Positions 8,648-16,825 are shown, counted from the first letter of the stretch. The stretch is DNA of 32,873 nt from an uncultured Oscillospiraceae bacterium (GCA_934481445.1 CAKSPC010000032.1:1-32873); one strand, 5' to 3'. Notes: generated by a model from the letters alone, not told the origin. A program made the numbers and translations.

Positions 8648-8959
8648 ATGGCTAAAGATTTAGAGCTTGAAAAGAAAACTCCCGTTGATGCTTCCGAGAA
8701 GAGCGCAGACGATTCTGCGAAGAAGCAGAAGAACGCAAAGGACGCAAAGGCAAAGAAGGCGAAGTCCGGAAAACCCAAGAAGTCCATTGTGAAGTATTTC
8801 AAGGACGCTAAGTCCGAGTTCAAGAAGGTAGTATGGCCCACACCGAAGCAGACTACACATAACACTATCGTTGTTATTGTGATGTGCGCACTTGCCGCAC
8901 TGTTCATCTTCGGTATAGATTCGCTGTTCGGTTTGCTGAACAGGCTGATACTGGGCTGA
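8648..8959 (+). CDS. secE: Preprotein translocase subunit SecE
   Basis: 103 residues. The essential single-span SecE core begins at about residue 45 with the conserved amphipathic segment IVKYFKDAKSEFKKVVWPTPKQT. The membrane helix TIVVIVMCALAALFIFGID follows, then a short C-terminal tail. SecE clamps SecY in the SecYEG translocon. The first 44 residues are a hydrophilic extension rich in Lys and Ala (KKQKNAKDAKAKKAKSGKPKK), longer than in the roughly 60-residue bacillar protein; such low-complexity extensions are seen in some clostridia. AAGGAGG lies just upstream of the ATG. Confidence 0.94.
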   Translation: MAKDLELEKKTPVDASEKSADDSAKKQKNAKDAKAKKAKSGKPKKSIVKYFKDAKSEFKKVVWPTPKQTTHNTIVVIVMCALAALFIFGIDSLFGLLNRLILG

Positions 8960-8978
8960 CGCGTCAAGGGGGTAAACA

Positions 8979-9506
8979 ATGGCTGACTCAGAAGCAAAGT
9001 GGTATATTCTTCACACATATTCGGGTTATGAAAACAAGGTAGCGGCTGATATCATGAAGGTCGTTGAAAACAGAAATCTTCAGCACCTTATCGAGGATGT
9101 TGCCGTTCCGACTGTTACAAAGGTCGTTACCAACGATAACGGCAAGACCGTTGAAACAGAGGAAAAGGTTTATCCCGGCTATGTATTCGTAAAGATGGTA
9201 GAAACCAACGAGTCGTGGTATATCTGCAGAAATACCAGAGGAGTAACGGGCTTTGTCGGCCCCGAATCCAAGCCTACCCCTCTCAGCGAGGAAGAGGTTA
9301 GAAACCTCGAACATACTTCGAAGGAAACAAAAATATCCTTTGAGGTCGGAGATAATGTCAGCATCAAGCAGGGCTTGCTTGAGGGCTTCGAGGGCATCGT
9401 AAGAGAGATCGATACCGAGAAGCAGACCGCCGTCGTTGATGTATACAACATGTTCGGCGAAGCAACCCCGACAACGCTTGAAATTGCTGCGATCCGCAAA
9501 ATTTAA
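8979..9506 (+). CDS. nusG: Transcription termination/antitermination factor NusG
   Basis: 175 residues, typical length. The N-terminal NGN domain starts [19 protein letters not shown] and includes [18 protein letters not shown] and [11 protein letters not shown], the RNA-polymerase-binding face. The C-terminal KOW domain has [23 protein letters not shown]. NusG binds RNA polymerase to modulate pausing and couples transcription to Rho or to ribosomes. It lies 19 bases after secE and 32 bases before rplK in the standard order. There is no sign of a second, NusG-paralogue type domain. Confidence 0.96.
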   Translation: MADSEAKWYILHTYSGYENKVAADIMKVVENRNLQHLIEDVAVPTVTKVVTNDNGKTVETEEKVYPGYVFVKMVETNESWYICRNTRGVTGFVGPESKPTPLSEEEVRNLEHTSKETKISFEVGDNVSIKQGLLEGFEGIVREIDTEKQTAVVDVYNMFGEATPTTLEIAAIRKI

Positions 9507-9538
9507 TTCTTCTAGTTTTAATATGGAGGTTGAACATC

Positions 9539-9964
9539 ATGGCACAGAAGGTTACAGGATTTATAAAGTTACAGATTCCTGCCGGTAAGGCTACCCCTGC
9601 TCCCCCTGTTGGTCCTGCACTGGGTCAGCACGGCGTTAACATCATGGCATTTACCAAGGAATTCAACGAGCGCACAAAGGATAAGGCAGGACTTATCATC
9701 CCTGTTGTTATCACAGTTTACGCAGACAGAAGCTTCACATTTATCACCAAGACTCCTCCCGCAAGCGTTCTGATCAAGAAGGCCTGCAAGATCGAGAGCG
9801 GTTCCGGCGTTCCCAACAAGACCAAGGTTGCAAAGATCACCAAGGCTCAGCTGAAGGAAATCGCTGAAACAAAGATGCCCGACCTGAACGCTGCTAACAT
9901 CGACACAGCAATGTCCATGATCGCAGGCACAGCTCGTTCTATGGGCGTAGAGGTAGTTGACTAA
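9539..9964 (+). CDS. rplK: 50S ribosomal protein L11
   Basis: 141 residues. It begins [20 protein letters not shown] and continues with [22 protein letters not shown], the L11 N-terminal signature, and has the C-terminal rRNA-binding domain with [25 protein letters not shown] 9539 is preferred over the in-frame TTG at 9530 because GGAGG at 9525-9529 lies at proper distance and the protein then begins like other L11 proteins. L11 forms the GTPase-associated centre with 23S rRNA. Only 32 bases separate it from nusG, so there is no room for an L1-binding leader at this usual location. Confidence 0.97.
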   Translation: MAQKVTGFIKLQIPAGKATPAPPVGPALGQHGVNIMAFTKEFNERTKDKAGLIIPVVITVYADRSFTFITKTPPASVLIKKACKIESGSGVPNKTKVAKITKAQLKEIAETKMPDLNAANIDTAMSMIAGTARSMGVEVVD

Positions 9965-10011
9965 TATTTAAGTGGGAGGATTATTCCGTTTGACCACAAG
10001 GAGGATAATAA

Positions 10012-10704
10012 ATGAAACACGGTAAGAAGTATATTGAAAGCACAAAGCTCGTTGATTCTGCCAAGGTTTACGAATCCAACGAAGCTTTAGATTTAGTTTG
10101 CAAGACCGCTAAGGCTAAGTTCGACGAAACTGTTGAGCTGCACATCCGCCTCGGCGTTGACTCCCGTCACGCTGACCAGCAGGTTCGCGGTGCGGTTGTA
10201 CTGCCCAACGGTACAGGTAAGACTGTAAGAACACTCGTATTCTGCAAGCCCGAGAAGGAAGCTGATGCTAAGGCAGCAGGCGCTGACTACATCGCTGACA
10301 ACGACACCGTTGCTAAGATCAACGGCGGCTGGATGGATTTTGAAGTTGTTATCGCTACTCCCGATATGATGGGCGTTGTTGGTAGACTCGGTAAGGTTCT
10401 CGGTCCGCGCGGCCTGATGCCTAACCCTAAGGCCGGTACAGTTACACCCGACGTTGCTAAGGCTGTTCAGGAAGCCAAGGCAGGTAAGATCGAGTACCGT
10501 CTTGACAAGGCTAACATTATCCACTGCCCCATCGGCAAGGCATCCTTCGGAGCAGAGAAGCTCGACGAGAACTTCAATACTCTTATGGAAGCAGTTGCTA
10601 AGGCAAGACCTGCTGCAGCAAAGGGTCAGTACATCAAGAGCTGCACAGTTTCTTCCACAATGGGTCCCGGCGTTAAGGTTAACACCATTAAGTACGGTGT
10701 TTAA
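10012..10704 (+). CDS. rplA: 50S ribosomal protein L1
   Basis: 230 residues, typical length. It starts [15 protein letters not shown] and carries the L1 hallmark [19 protein letters not shown] near residues 124-142, followed by the conserved [25 protein letters not shown]1 forms the mobile L1 stalk and in many bacteria represses its own operon. It follows rplK by 47 bases, with AAGGAGG before its start. Transcription ends right after it at a strong hairpin. The rplJ and rplL genes that normally follow are absent here and must lie elsewhere. Confidence 0.97.
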   Translation: MKHGKKYIESTKLVDSAKVYESNEALDLVCKTAKAKFDETVELHIRLGVDSRHADQQVRGAVVLPNGTGKTVRTLVFCKPEKEADAKAAGADYIADNDTVAKINGGWMDFEVVIATPDMMGVVGRLGKVLGPRGLMPNPKAGTVTPDVAKAVQEAKAGKIEYRLDKANIIHCPIGKASFGAEKLDENFNTLMEAVAKARPAAAKGQYIKSCTVSSTMGPGVKVNTIKYGV

Positions 10705-10729
10705 TTGAACAACGGTATTTAAGCATTAT

Positions 10730-10758
10730 AACCGCTCGCTTTCAACGGGCGGTTTTTT
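10730..10758 (+). terminator. Rho-independent terminator after rplA
   Basis: Nine-pair stem AACCGCTCG (10730-10738) with CGGGCGGTT (10746-10754) around CTTTCAA, followed by a T-run. It ends the rpmG-rplA operon before any rplJ/rplL gene. Confidence 0.9.
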
Positions 10759-10856
10759 GTTTGTGGAAAGATAGTATAAATATCGGGGCATTTTCTGATA
10801 TAAAAAAGCTGTTTTTTGTGATAAAATGATATTATAAACCTAAAAGGAGAGTTATC

Positions 10857-12329
10857 ATGAAATATACAAACCCCATTGTGAAGGGCTTTTACCCCGACCC
10901 CAGCGTTTGTGAGGCGAACGGCAAATACTATCTTGTCTGCAGTTCGTTTCAGTATTTCCCAGGTGTTCCGCTGTTTGAGAGCGACGACCTTGTAAACTGG
11001 AAGCAGATAGGTCATGTCCTTACAAGGAAAACACAGGTAATGCTTGAGAAAATCAACAGCTCGGGCGGAGTTTTCGCGCCCACAATCCGTTTTAACAACG
11101 GCAGGTTTTATATGGTGACCACCAACGATACTACGCATCAGAATTTTTATGTATACACAGATGACATCTGCAGCGAGTGGTCCGACCCGATTTACGTCGA
11201 TCAGGGCGGCATTGATCCCTCGCTTTATTTCGAGGATGGCCATACATATTTCATGAGCAACGGCGCCGACGACGAGGGCAAGGGCGGCGTTGTTCAGTGC
11301 GAGATCAATATCGAAACCGGCGAGAAGCTTTCTCCCAGCCGCTGCATCTGGCAGGGCTCCGGCGGACGCTACCTTGAATCCCCGCACCTTTATAAAATAA
11401 ACGGAACATACTACCTTATGGCTGCAGAGGGCGGCACGGAATACGGTCACATGATAACTTCCGCCCGCGCCGACAGCGTGTGGGGACCTTTCGTTTCTAA
11501 CCCGCATAACCCTGTAGTTACCAACAGAAACAAAGCGCCCTACATCATTCAGGGCATAGGTCATGGAGATCTTATCTGCGACAAGTACGGCGACTGGCAC
11601 ATTCTTTCCCTCGGATTCAGGCAGATCGGCATCTGGATGCCGTTCCACAATCTGGGCAGAGAAGTGTTCCTTATGCCCGTAACTTTCGGCGAGGACGGAT
11701 GGTTCTCCGCGGGGCTTGACGGCACCTGCGACGAAAGCTACGAGATCAAGGGCGATTTCGAGCAGAAGCAGCAGAATCATTTCACATTCGAGAATACCTC
11801 CTGGGACAAGGAATGGTGCTTCCTGCGCCATCCGCATGAGGAAAATTATGAGCTTACCGAAAACAAGGCTGTTCTCCACGGCACTGATGTCACACTTGAT
11901 ATGGTGGATTCCCCGACATTCATTGCGATAAGGCAGCGTGATTTTGTTGGCGAGTTTTCGGTAAAGGTAAAACTCAGCGGCGGCGAAGCGGGCATCACCG
12001 CTTATATGTGTGAGTCGGAGCATTATGACGCTGCACTCCGCAAAACAGAAAGCGGCTACGAGGCCGTTGAGAAGCTCAACCTCGGCGATATCAAGCACGT
12101 TCAGAATACGGCTGCGCTTGAAAGCGGCGAGGCAGTGCTGAAACTCCGCATGGATAACTACGGCTACAATTTTTCCGTTGTCACCGACAAGGGCGAAACA
12201 TTCCTCGGCAGCGCACAGTCGAAGTATCTTACCAGCGAGGTTTCAGGCGGATTTACGGGCGTTGTTCTCGGACTTTACGCAGTTGGCGGAACCGCGGAAT
12301 TTACAGATTTTGAATACAGGATAGGCTGA
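10857..12329 (+). CDS. GH43 family beta-xylosidase/alpha-L-arabinofuranosidase
   Basis: 490 residues with no signal peptide, so probably cytoplasmic and acting on imported oligosaccharides. The N-terminal five-bladed propeller has the GH43 catalytic triad: D14 in GFYPDPS (general base), D120 in GGIDPSLYF (pKa modulator) and E174 in RYLESPHLYK (general acid). SSFQYFPGVPLFESDDLVNW is typical of the xylosidase-like subfamilies (10-12 region of GH43). A C-terminal beta-sandwich (about 310-490) closes the active site in such enzymes. AAAAGGAGAG precedes the ATG. It is flanked by terminators on both sides, so it is a single-gene unit, with no clear consensus promoter and no transporter or regulator beside it. 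Exact substrate is unknown. Confidence 0.9.
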   Translation: MKYTNPIVKGFYPDPSVCEANGKYYLVCSSFQYFPGVPLFESDDLVNWKQIGHVLTRKTQVMLEKINSSGGVFAPTIRFNNGRFYMVTTNDTTHQNFYVYTDDICSEWSDPIYVDQGGIDPSLYFEDGHTYFMSNGADDEGKGGVVQCEINIETGEKLSPSRCIWQGSGGRYLESPHLYKINGTYYLMAAEGGTEYGHMITSARADSVWGPFVSNPHNPVVTNRNKAPYIIQGIGHGDLICDKYGDWHILSLGFRQIGIWMPFHNLGREVFLMPVTFGEDGWFSAGLDGTCDESYEIKGDFEQKQQNHFTFENTSWDKEWCFLRHPHEENYELTENKAVLHGTDVTLDMVDSPTFIAIRQRDFVGEFSVKVKLSGGEAGITAYMCESEHYDAALRKTESGYEAVEKLNLGDIKHVQNTAALESGEAVLKLRMDNYGYNFSVVTDKGETFLGSAQSKYLTSEVSGGFTGVVLGLYAVGGTAEFTDFEYRIG

Positions 12330-12334
12330 TAAAA

Positions 12335-12369
12335 TGCCGCACGGGAATGCTTTCGTGCGGCAATTTTTT
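12335..12369 (+). terminator. Rho-independent terminator after the GH43 gene
   Basis: Stem TGCCGCACG (12335-12343) with CGTGCGGCA (12354-12362), followed by AATTTTTT. The next promoter starts two bases later. Confidence 0.9.
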
Positions 12370-12370
12370 G

Positions 12371-12399
12371 TTGACAAGTGCAGGTTAATGTGATATAAT
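12371..12399 (+). promoter_or_regulatory. Sigma-A promoter of the PurF-like gene
   Basis: Perfect consensus TTGACA at 12371-12376, 17-base spacer, TATAAT at 12394-12399, with extended -10 TGA. The leader is about 50 bases, and I see no recognisable riboswitch or PurR box in it. Confidence 0.9.
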
Positions 12400-12454
12400 T
12401 ATTATGTTGTTTTTGCAGCAAAACGTTAAACAGATATTGAAAGGGAGATAAAAG

Positions 12455-13858
12455 ATGGGCGGATTTTTTGGAGTTGTTTCTGAGGAGAGCTGTACCAACG
12501 ACCTTTTTTTCGGGGTCGATTATCATTCTCACCTCGGCACGCGCAGGGGCGGCATGGCGGTTTATGGCAACGGTGGCTTTAAGCGTTCCATCCATAACAT
12601 TGAGCACGCACCGTTCAGAACAAAGTTCGAGGACGACCTCGATGAGCTCGAGGGTAATCTCGGAATAGGCTGTATTTCGGACAATGAGCCGCAGCCGCTT
12701 CTTGTAAAATCCCACCTCGGAAGCTATGCGATAACCACCGTAGGCATAATCAACAATATTGACGAGCTTGCGGAAATGTCGCTTAACAACGGCTTTTCGC
12801 ACTACCTTGAAATGAGCAGCGGTAAGCTTAACCCCACCGAGGTAGCCGCGTCCCTTATCAACCAGAAAAAGACCATCACCGAGGGTATCCGCTATGTGCA
12901 GGAGGTCGTGAAAGGCTCCCTTACCATGCTGATAATGACTCCGGAGGGCATTTACGCCGCCCGCGACAGGATGGGAAGGACTCCCTGCTGCATCGGAAAA
13001 AAAGACGGCGCGCGCTGCGTTTCCTTTGAAAGCTTTGCATATCTGAACCTCGGCTATACGGACGAGCATGAACTCGGCCCCGGAGAGGTGGATTTTGTTA
13101 CCAAGGACGGATACGACGTTCTTCAGAAGCCGCAGGATGAGATGAAGATATGCACCTTCCTGTGGATATATTATGGCTACCCGACCTCTTCCTATGAGGG
13201 CGTTAATGTTGAGCAGATGCGCTATCGCTGCGGTGATATGCTTGCAGCAAGGGATGACGTGCGCACGGATATCGTTGCAGGCGTGCCCGATTCGGGAACA
13301 GCCCACGCGATAGGATATGCCAACCGCTCGGGCATTCCGTTTGCCCGCCCGTTCATCAAGTACACTCCCACATGGCCGCGCTCTTTCATGCCGACAAACC
13401 AGACAAGGCGCAATCTTATCGCAAAGATGAAGCTTATACCCGTGGAAGCGCTTATCCATGACAAGAGTATGCTGCTTATCGACGACTCCATCGTAAGAGG
13501 AACGCAGCTCGGCGAAACAACAGAGTTCCTCTACCGCAGCGGAGCTAAGGAAGTTCACATCCGCCCCGCGTGCCCGCCGCTTCTTTTCGGCTGCAAATAT
13601 CTGAATTTCTCCCGCTCCAAGAGCGAGCTTGACCTTATAACCCGCCGCGTTATACTTAAAAAGGAGGGCTGCTGCACTCCCGAGCTTCTTGAGGAATACA
13701 GCGATCCCGACTCCCCGAAGTACGCAGAAATGCTCGAAGAGATACGCAAGGAGCTGAACTTTACATCCCTGCGTTATCACCGCCTTGACGATATGATCGA
13801 GTCGGTTGGAATCCCCGGCTGCAAACTTTGCACATATTGCTGGAACGGCAAGGAATAA
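12455..13858 (+). CDS. PurF-like amidophosphoribosyltransferase homologue lacking the glutaminase nucleophile
   Basis: 467 residues aligning along the whole length of glutamine PRPP amidotransferase. The C-terminal phosphoribosyltransferase domain is intact: MLLIDDSIVRGTQLG at 339-353 is the PRPP-binding signature, preceded by a PurF-like loop region ending RSFMPTNQTRRN. Cysteines matching the Fe-S ligands of Bacillus-type PurF are present (C233, C380, C456, C459). The N-terminal Ntn-glutaminase domain starts MGGFFGVV where PurF has a propeptide and then CGxFG. An in-frame TAA at 12449-12451 rules out an upstream start that would supply the Cys. The HxRY and NG glutaminase motifs are also missing. 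It may use ammonia, have another amine donor or be regulatory. It stands alone, outside any purine operon. Calling it purF would be risky. Confidence 0.8.
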   Translation: MGGFFGVVSEESCTNDLFFGVDYHSHLGTRRGGMAVYGNGGFKRSIHNIEHAPFRTKFEDDLDELEGNLGIGCISDNEPQPLLVKSHLGSYAITTVGIINNIDELAEMSLNNGFSHYLEMSSGKLNPTEVAASLINQKKTITEGIRYVQEVVKGSLTMLIMTPEGIYAARDRMGRTPCCIGKKDGARCVSFESFAYLNLGYTDEHELGPGEVDFVTKDGYDVLQKPQDEMKICTFLWIYYGYPTSSYEGVNVEQMRYRCGDMLAARDDVRTDIVAGVPDSGTAHAIGYANRSGIPFARPFIKYTPTWPRSFMPTNQTRRNLIAKMKLIPVEALIHDKSMLLIDDSIVRGTQLGETTEFLYRSGAKEVHIRPACPPLLFGCKYLNFSRSKSELDLITRRVILKKEGCCTPELLEEYSDPDSPKYAEMLEEIRKELNFTSLRYHRLDDMIESVGIPGCKLCTYCWNGKE

Positions 13859-13868
13859 AATATAAAAG

Positions 13869-13893
13869 AGCCGCAGGCGTAAAACCTGCGGCT
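13869..13893. terminator. Bidirectional terminator between the PurF-like gene and pyrB
   Basis: Stem AGCCGCAGG (13869-13877) with CCTGCGGCT (13885-13893). It is flanked by T-rich DNA on the right and, read from the minus strand, by CTTTTATATTTTA on the left. It serves two convergent genes. Confidence 0.85.
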
Positions 13894-13900
13894 TGATCGT

Positions 13901-14983
13901 TTATTTAAGTAGTATCCGCTCGTCGCAGTATTCGCAGATGAGGAAATCTCCGAACTTTCTGAATTTTTTCGGGAGATACTTTTCCGTCTGCGTTATGCAG
14001 CGGGGATTTGTGCAGCACACATCGGGATGGGTAATGCCTGTGAACAGCGGCTTCGTGCGGGGCGTGTTGTTAAGCACCGTGAGTATCAGCGCCATGCGCA
14101 CGAACATTCCGTTGTTTGCCTGCCTGAAATACGCCGCGCGGGGGTCGTCGTCCACCGCGACTTCAATTTCGTTGACCCTCGGCAGCGGGTGCATAACGAT
14201 CATGTCCTTCTTTGCAAACTGCATTTTGTCTTTTGTGAGGCAGTAGGTATCGCGCTGGCTGAGGTATTCCTCACGGCTTTCAAAGCGCTCCTGCTGTATG
14301 CGCGTCATGTAAAGCATATCAAGCTGAGGCAGAACTTCGTCGATGGTAGTTACTTCGGTGAACTCGCACCCGCGTGCGATAAGCACATCCTTTATGTAGG
14401 ACGGCAGGGCGAGCGACGGCGTGGAGATAAGGATGAATTTGTTGCCGTGGTAGCAGGAAAGCGCCTTGAGCAGTGTGTGAACGGTGCGGCCGTTTTTAAG
14501 ATCGCCGCATAATCCTATTGTAAGGTTGTCCAGCCTTCCAAGCTCAAGCTTCAGCGTAAGCAGGTCGGTGAGAGTCTGCGTGGGGTGGAGGTGACCGCCA
14601 TCCCCCGCGTTGATAACGGGGCAGTCGGCACAGAGCGCCGCGGCTTTCGCGGAGCCCTCCTGCGAGTGCCGCATGACCAGTATATCGGAATAGGTGCTGA
14701 CGATTTTTATGGTGTCTTTGAGGTTTTCGCCCTTGCTGACGGAGGAATTTCCGGGGTTATCGAACCCGATAATGTTGCCGCCAAGGCGTATCATCGCCGC
14801 CTGAAAGCTCATCTGTGTGCGGGTGGATGGCTCGTAGAAAAGCGTTGCCATTATCTTGCCCCTGCACTTGTCTGCGTAACCCTCGGGTCTGCGCTTGATG
14901 TCCTGCGCGAGGTTTATGATAGCGTTCCACTGCGAAACGGACTCGTCATCCATGTCGATGAAATGGTTGAAGTTCTGTTCCAA
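13901..14983 (-). CDS. pyrB: Aspartate carbamoyltransferase with a C-terminal PyrI-like zinc domain
   Basis: 360 residues; catalytic PyrB chains are usually about 305-310. It commits carbamoyl phosphate and aspartate to pyrimidine synthesis. Visible motifs are the carbamoyl-phosphate loop YEPSTRTQMSF (S53-T-R-T56; the following Arg is Gln), the 80s-loop SSVSKGENL, GDGGHLHPTQTLTDLL and MHPLPRVNEI. After the normal end of PyrB there is a tail with C324-x4-C329, then C350-x2-C353 (CTNPRC, CEYC), the spacing of the zinc domain of the regulatory chain PyrI. The PyrI nucleotide-binding domain is absent. The start is TTG with AGGTGA six bases upstream. The gene is monocistronic with its own promoter. 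Confidence 0.92.
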   Translation of the reverse strand: MEQNFNHFIDMDDESVSQWNAIINLAQDIKRRPEGYADKCRGKIMATLFYEPSTRTQMSFQAAMIRLGGNIIGFDNPGNSSVSKGENLKDTIKIVSTYSDILVMRHSQEGSAKAAALCADCPVINAGDGGHLHPTQTLTDLLTLKLELGRLDNLTIGLCGDLKNGRTVHTLLKALSCYHGNKFILISTPSLALPSYIKDVLIARGCEFTEVTTIDEVLPQLDMLYMTRIQQERFESREEYLSQRDTYCLTKDKMQFAKKDMIVMHPLPRVNEIEVAVDDDPRAAYFRQANNGMFVRMALILTVLNNTPRTKPLFTGITHPDVCCTNPRCITQTEKYLPKKFRKFGDFLICEYCDERILLK

Positions 14984-15017
14984 ATTAGGTCACCTGTCCT
15001 TTGCTTTTATTTAACTC

Positions 15018-15046
15018 ATTATAACAGAAATCTCGACCTATTTCAA
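15018..15046 (-). promoter_or_regulatory. Sigma-A promoter of pyrB
   Basis: On the minus strand: TTGAAA (complement of 15041-15046), 17-base spacer, TATAAT (complement of 15018-15023). The leader is about 25-30 bases, too short for a PyrR-type attenuator. Confidence 0.8.
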
Positions 15047-15067
15047 TAGCTTTTGAAAAAAAACGCC

Positions 15068-15096
15068 TTGAACCGCCGCCCAAAGTATGCTATAAT
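15068..15096 (+). promoter_or_regulatory. Sigma-A promoter of the RACo-like gene
   Basis: TTGAAC at 15068-15073, 17-base spacer, TATAAT at 15091-15096, with extended -10 TGC. It diverges from the pyrB promoter, with about 20 bases between the two -35 boxes. Confidence 0.85.
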
Positions 15097-15127
15097 AATA
15101 TGTATAATATATTAAAGGAATATAGCT

Positions 15128-16219
15128 ATGATCGGACAGTTTCATTATTATTACGAAAAATTCCGCCCGGAAAGAAGCGAGGAGCTTGCGGCGGCGTTTG
15201 ACATAACATCCTGCGGGATGAGCGTGGTGATATATGATATCGCATTGGAAAGGCGATACGCGCGTGCGGCGCTTGCCTGCGAAAATATCACCGCGCAGAC
15301 CGTACTGCGGCAGATGGCAAGACTGCTGTCGCTGGCGATGCAGAAATTCGGCATCCCCGCGCGGTCGATAAAGCGCGTCGGCGCCGCGGCTGATACGCAT
15401 ATAACAGCCATGCTGGAAACGGAATTGACATCGTCCGACCTGTTTCTGCCGCCGGAAACCGAGATTTATGTACTGCCGTATATTTCGGCGGGACTTGGCG
15501 GAAGATTCACCGCGGCGCTGCTGACGGTGCCGCATGGGGATATTATCTGCGCGGATGTGGGTGCGTCGGTATGTGCGGCGGTGCGCAGCGATGGGAAGTT
15601 TAAATGCGTGTCGTTCCCGCTTTCGGGGGCGTTTGATTGCTCATCGCTGACGTTCGGAATGCCTGCGGAGAACGGCGCGATAATTTCGGTGTACCGCGAG
15701 GAAAGCGGAGAACTGTGCTACAGCGTCGTCGGCGACGGGGACGCGGCGGGGATATCGCCCTGTGGTGCGGTGCGGGCGGCGGTGGTGATGCTGGAACATG
15801 GCATAGTGGATGATTTCGGGATAATGACCGACCGCGACAGGTTCACCGTCGGGGAGGAGATATTCATTACACAGGAGGATGTACGCGCAATTCAGACTGA
15901 CAGGGCGCGTACTGCCGCCGCGCTGGAGCTTGCGATGAACAACGGCGGTGCGGGGCTGCGGGCGTTTATTTCGGGGGAACCTTTCGCGGATGGCGGGATG
16001 AAATCAATGCTGTCGCTGGGCGCAGTCCCGCGGGAGCTTTCCGGCGCGGCATTCTGCCGAAATTCCGCAGAGCAGGGCGTTGTCCGTTACGTCACCGATG
16101 AGGCTGGCAGGGACGCTGCCCATGATATCGTGATGTCTGCGGAGGATATGTCGAACGAGCTTATGCCGGAATTTGACGATTTGTACATAAAAAATCTTGA
16201 GTTTATGGTTAATTTGTAA
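15128..16219 (+). CDS. Orphan RACo/DUF4445-like ASKHA protein without ferredoxin domain
   Basis: 363 residues. I see similarity in order to the C-terminal part of reductive activators of corrinoid proteins (RACo, DUF4445). The matching blocks are [19 protein letters not shown] (116-132), the position of the phosphate loop at 142-147 (ADVGAS), [19 protein letters not shown] followed by ENGAI (162-185), [17 protein letters not shown] (213-229), [12 protein letters not shown] (245-256) and an ending like RACo, [14 protein letters not shown] (346-359). RACo proteins reactivate Co(II) corrinoid using a 2Fe-2S domain and ATP. Here the 2Fe-2S domain is missing and the usual DIGTNGE loop is degenerate, so ATPase function is doubtful. 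There are no corrinoid methyltransferase genes nearby. The assignment is from pattern recognition only. Confidence 0.6.
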   Translation: MIGQFHYYYEKFRPERSEELAAAFDITSCGMSVVIYDIALERRYARAALACENITAQTVLRQMARLLSLAMQKFGIPARSIKRVGAAADTHITAMLETELTSSDLFLPPETEIYVLPYISAGLGGRFTAALLTVPHGDIICADVGASVCAAVRSDGKFKCVSFPLSGAFDCSSLTFGMPAENGAIISVYREESGELCYSVVGDGDAAGISPCGAVRAAVVMLEHGIVDDFGIMTDRDRFTVGEEIFITQEDVRAIQTDRARTAAALELAMNNGGAGLRAFISGEPFADGGMKSMLSLGAVPRELSGAAFCRNSAEQGVVRYVTDEAGRDAAHDIVMSAEDMSNELMPEFDDLYIKNLEFMVNL

Positions 16220-16239
16220 GAAAAGTTTCTAAAAAGCCC

Positions 16240-16268
16240 TTGATTTTTTCTGATAAAGGTGTTATAAT
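16240..16268 (+). promoter_or_regulatory. Sigma-A promoter of rplS
   Basis: TTGATT at 16240-16245, 17-base spacer, TATAAT at 16263-16268. It leaves a leader of about 175 bases before rplS. Confidence 0.75.
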
Positions 16269-16274
16269 ATTAAA

Positions 16275-16452
16275 GCATTTAGTATCCGCTGGTATAACTA
16301 TGCCTGAATATAGATTATATCAGCGCGTGTTAATGCGCGGCGTAAAGCCACACATTATACCGGATAGTCCGCTGGGATCAAGGGAAATCCCCTTGGCAAT
16401 AAGCTCGAAAAAGTCGGTCTCAAGAATATCCGCAAAGTCTAGGAGGAAAAAA
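16275..16452 (+). promoter_or_regulatory. Long 5' leader of rplS, possibly structured
   Basis: About 178 bases between promoter and rplS. It contains short pairable elements such as CAAGGG (16379-16384) with CCCTTG about five bases on, and two GTATCCGCTGG / AGTCCGCTGG-like stretches. The rplS frame is open back through an ATG at 16300, but that codon has no ribosome site and would give L19 a 51-residue extension unknown in the family. The length and the extra similarity of the two stretches suggest autogenous control. I cannot match it to the short known L19 leader by eye. Confidence 0.4.
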
Positions 16453-16794
16453 ATGGACGCATTAAAACTCATTGAACAGAGCAGCATGAAGGCTGAGGCT
16501 CCCGCTATCGAGATCGGTGACCTCGTAAAGGTTTCCGTACGCATCAAGGAAGGCGACAAGAGCCGTATCCAGATGTTCGAGGGCACTGTTATCGCCAAGA
16601 AGCACGGCGGTATCAACGAAACTTTCACCGTTAGACGTGTTGCGCACGGCTGCGGCGTAGAGAGAGTTTTCCCGCTTCACAGCCCGTCTGTTGAAAAGGT
16701 AGAGATAGTAAGAGGCGGTAAGGTTCGCAGAGCTAAGCTGTACTACCTGCGCGACAGAGTTGGTAAGGCTGCCAAGGTTAAGTCCAAGGTTTGA
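16453..16794 (+). CDS. rplS: 50S ribosomal protein L19
   Basis: 113 residues, typical length. It starts [13 protein letters not shown], and includes [21 protein letters not shown] (residues about 43-60) and [19 protein letters not shown], the L19 signature, then the C-terminal [26 protein letters not shown] at 16441-16446 precedes the ATG. L19 sits at the 30S-50S interface. Codon use is biased as in other ribosomal genes here. It starts the conserved run rplS-lepB-rbgA-rnhB-yraN; the upstream partners rimM and trmD usual in Firmicutes are missing. Confidence 0.97.
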   Translation: MDALKLIEQSSMKAEAPAIEIGDLVKVSVRIKEGDKSRIQMFEGTVIAKKHGGINETFTVRRVAHGCGVERVFPLHSPSVEKVEIVRGGKVRRAKLYYLRDRVGKAAKVKSKV

Positions 16795-16825
16795 TTTAAC
16801 ATCAGACCAACCTCATTCATGCAAC

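Noticed and set aside
10719..12098. 459-residue minus-strand open frame over the GH43 gene
   Set aside because: The GH43 catalytic triad and full-length alignment are on the + strand; the minus frame shows no motifs.
12275..13780. 501-residue minus-strand open frame over the PurF-like gene
   Set aside because: It is the shadow of a gene with intact PRPP and cysteine motifs; no recognisable domain on the minus strand.
13861..13900. Inverted repeat as part of a CRISPR or mobile repeat
   Set aside because: It is a single hairpin flanked by T-rich DNA between two convergent genes, the standard form of a bidirectional terminator. No direct repeat arrays occur in the window.
16240..16452. N-terminal extension of L19
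   Set aside because: The frame is open, but the extension overlaps a promoter, has no ribosome site and has no counterpart in L19; the AGGAGG before 16453 decides the start.
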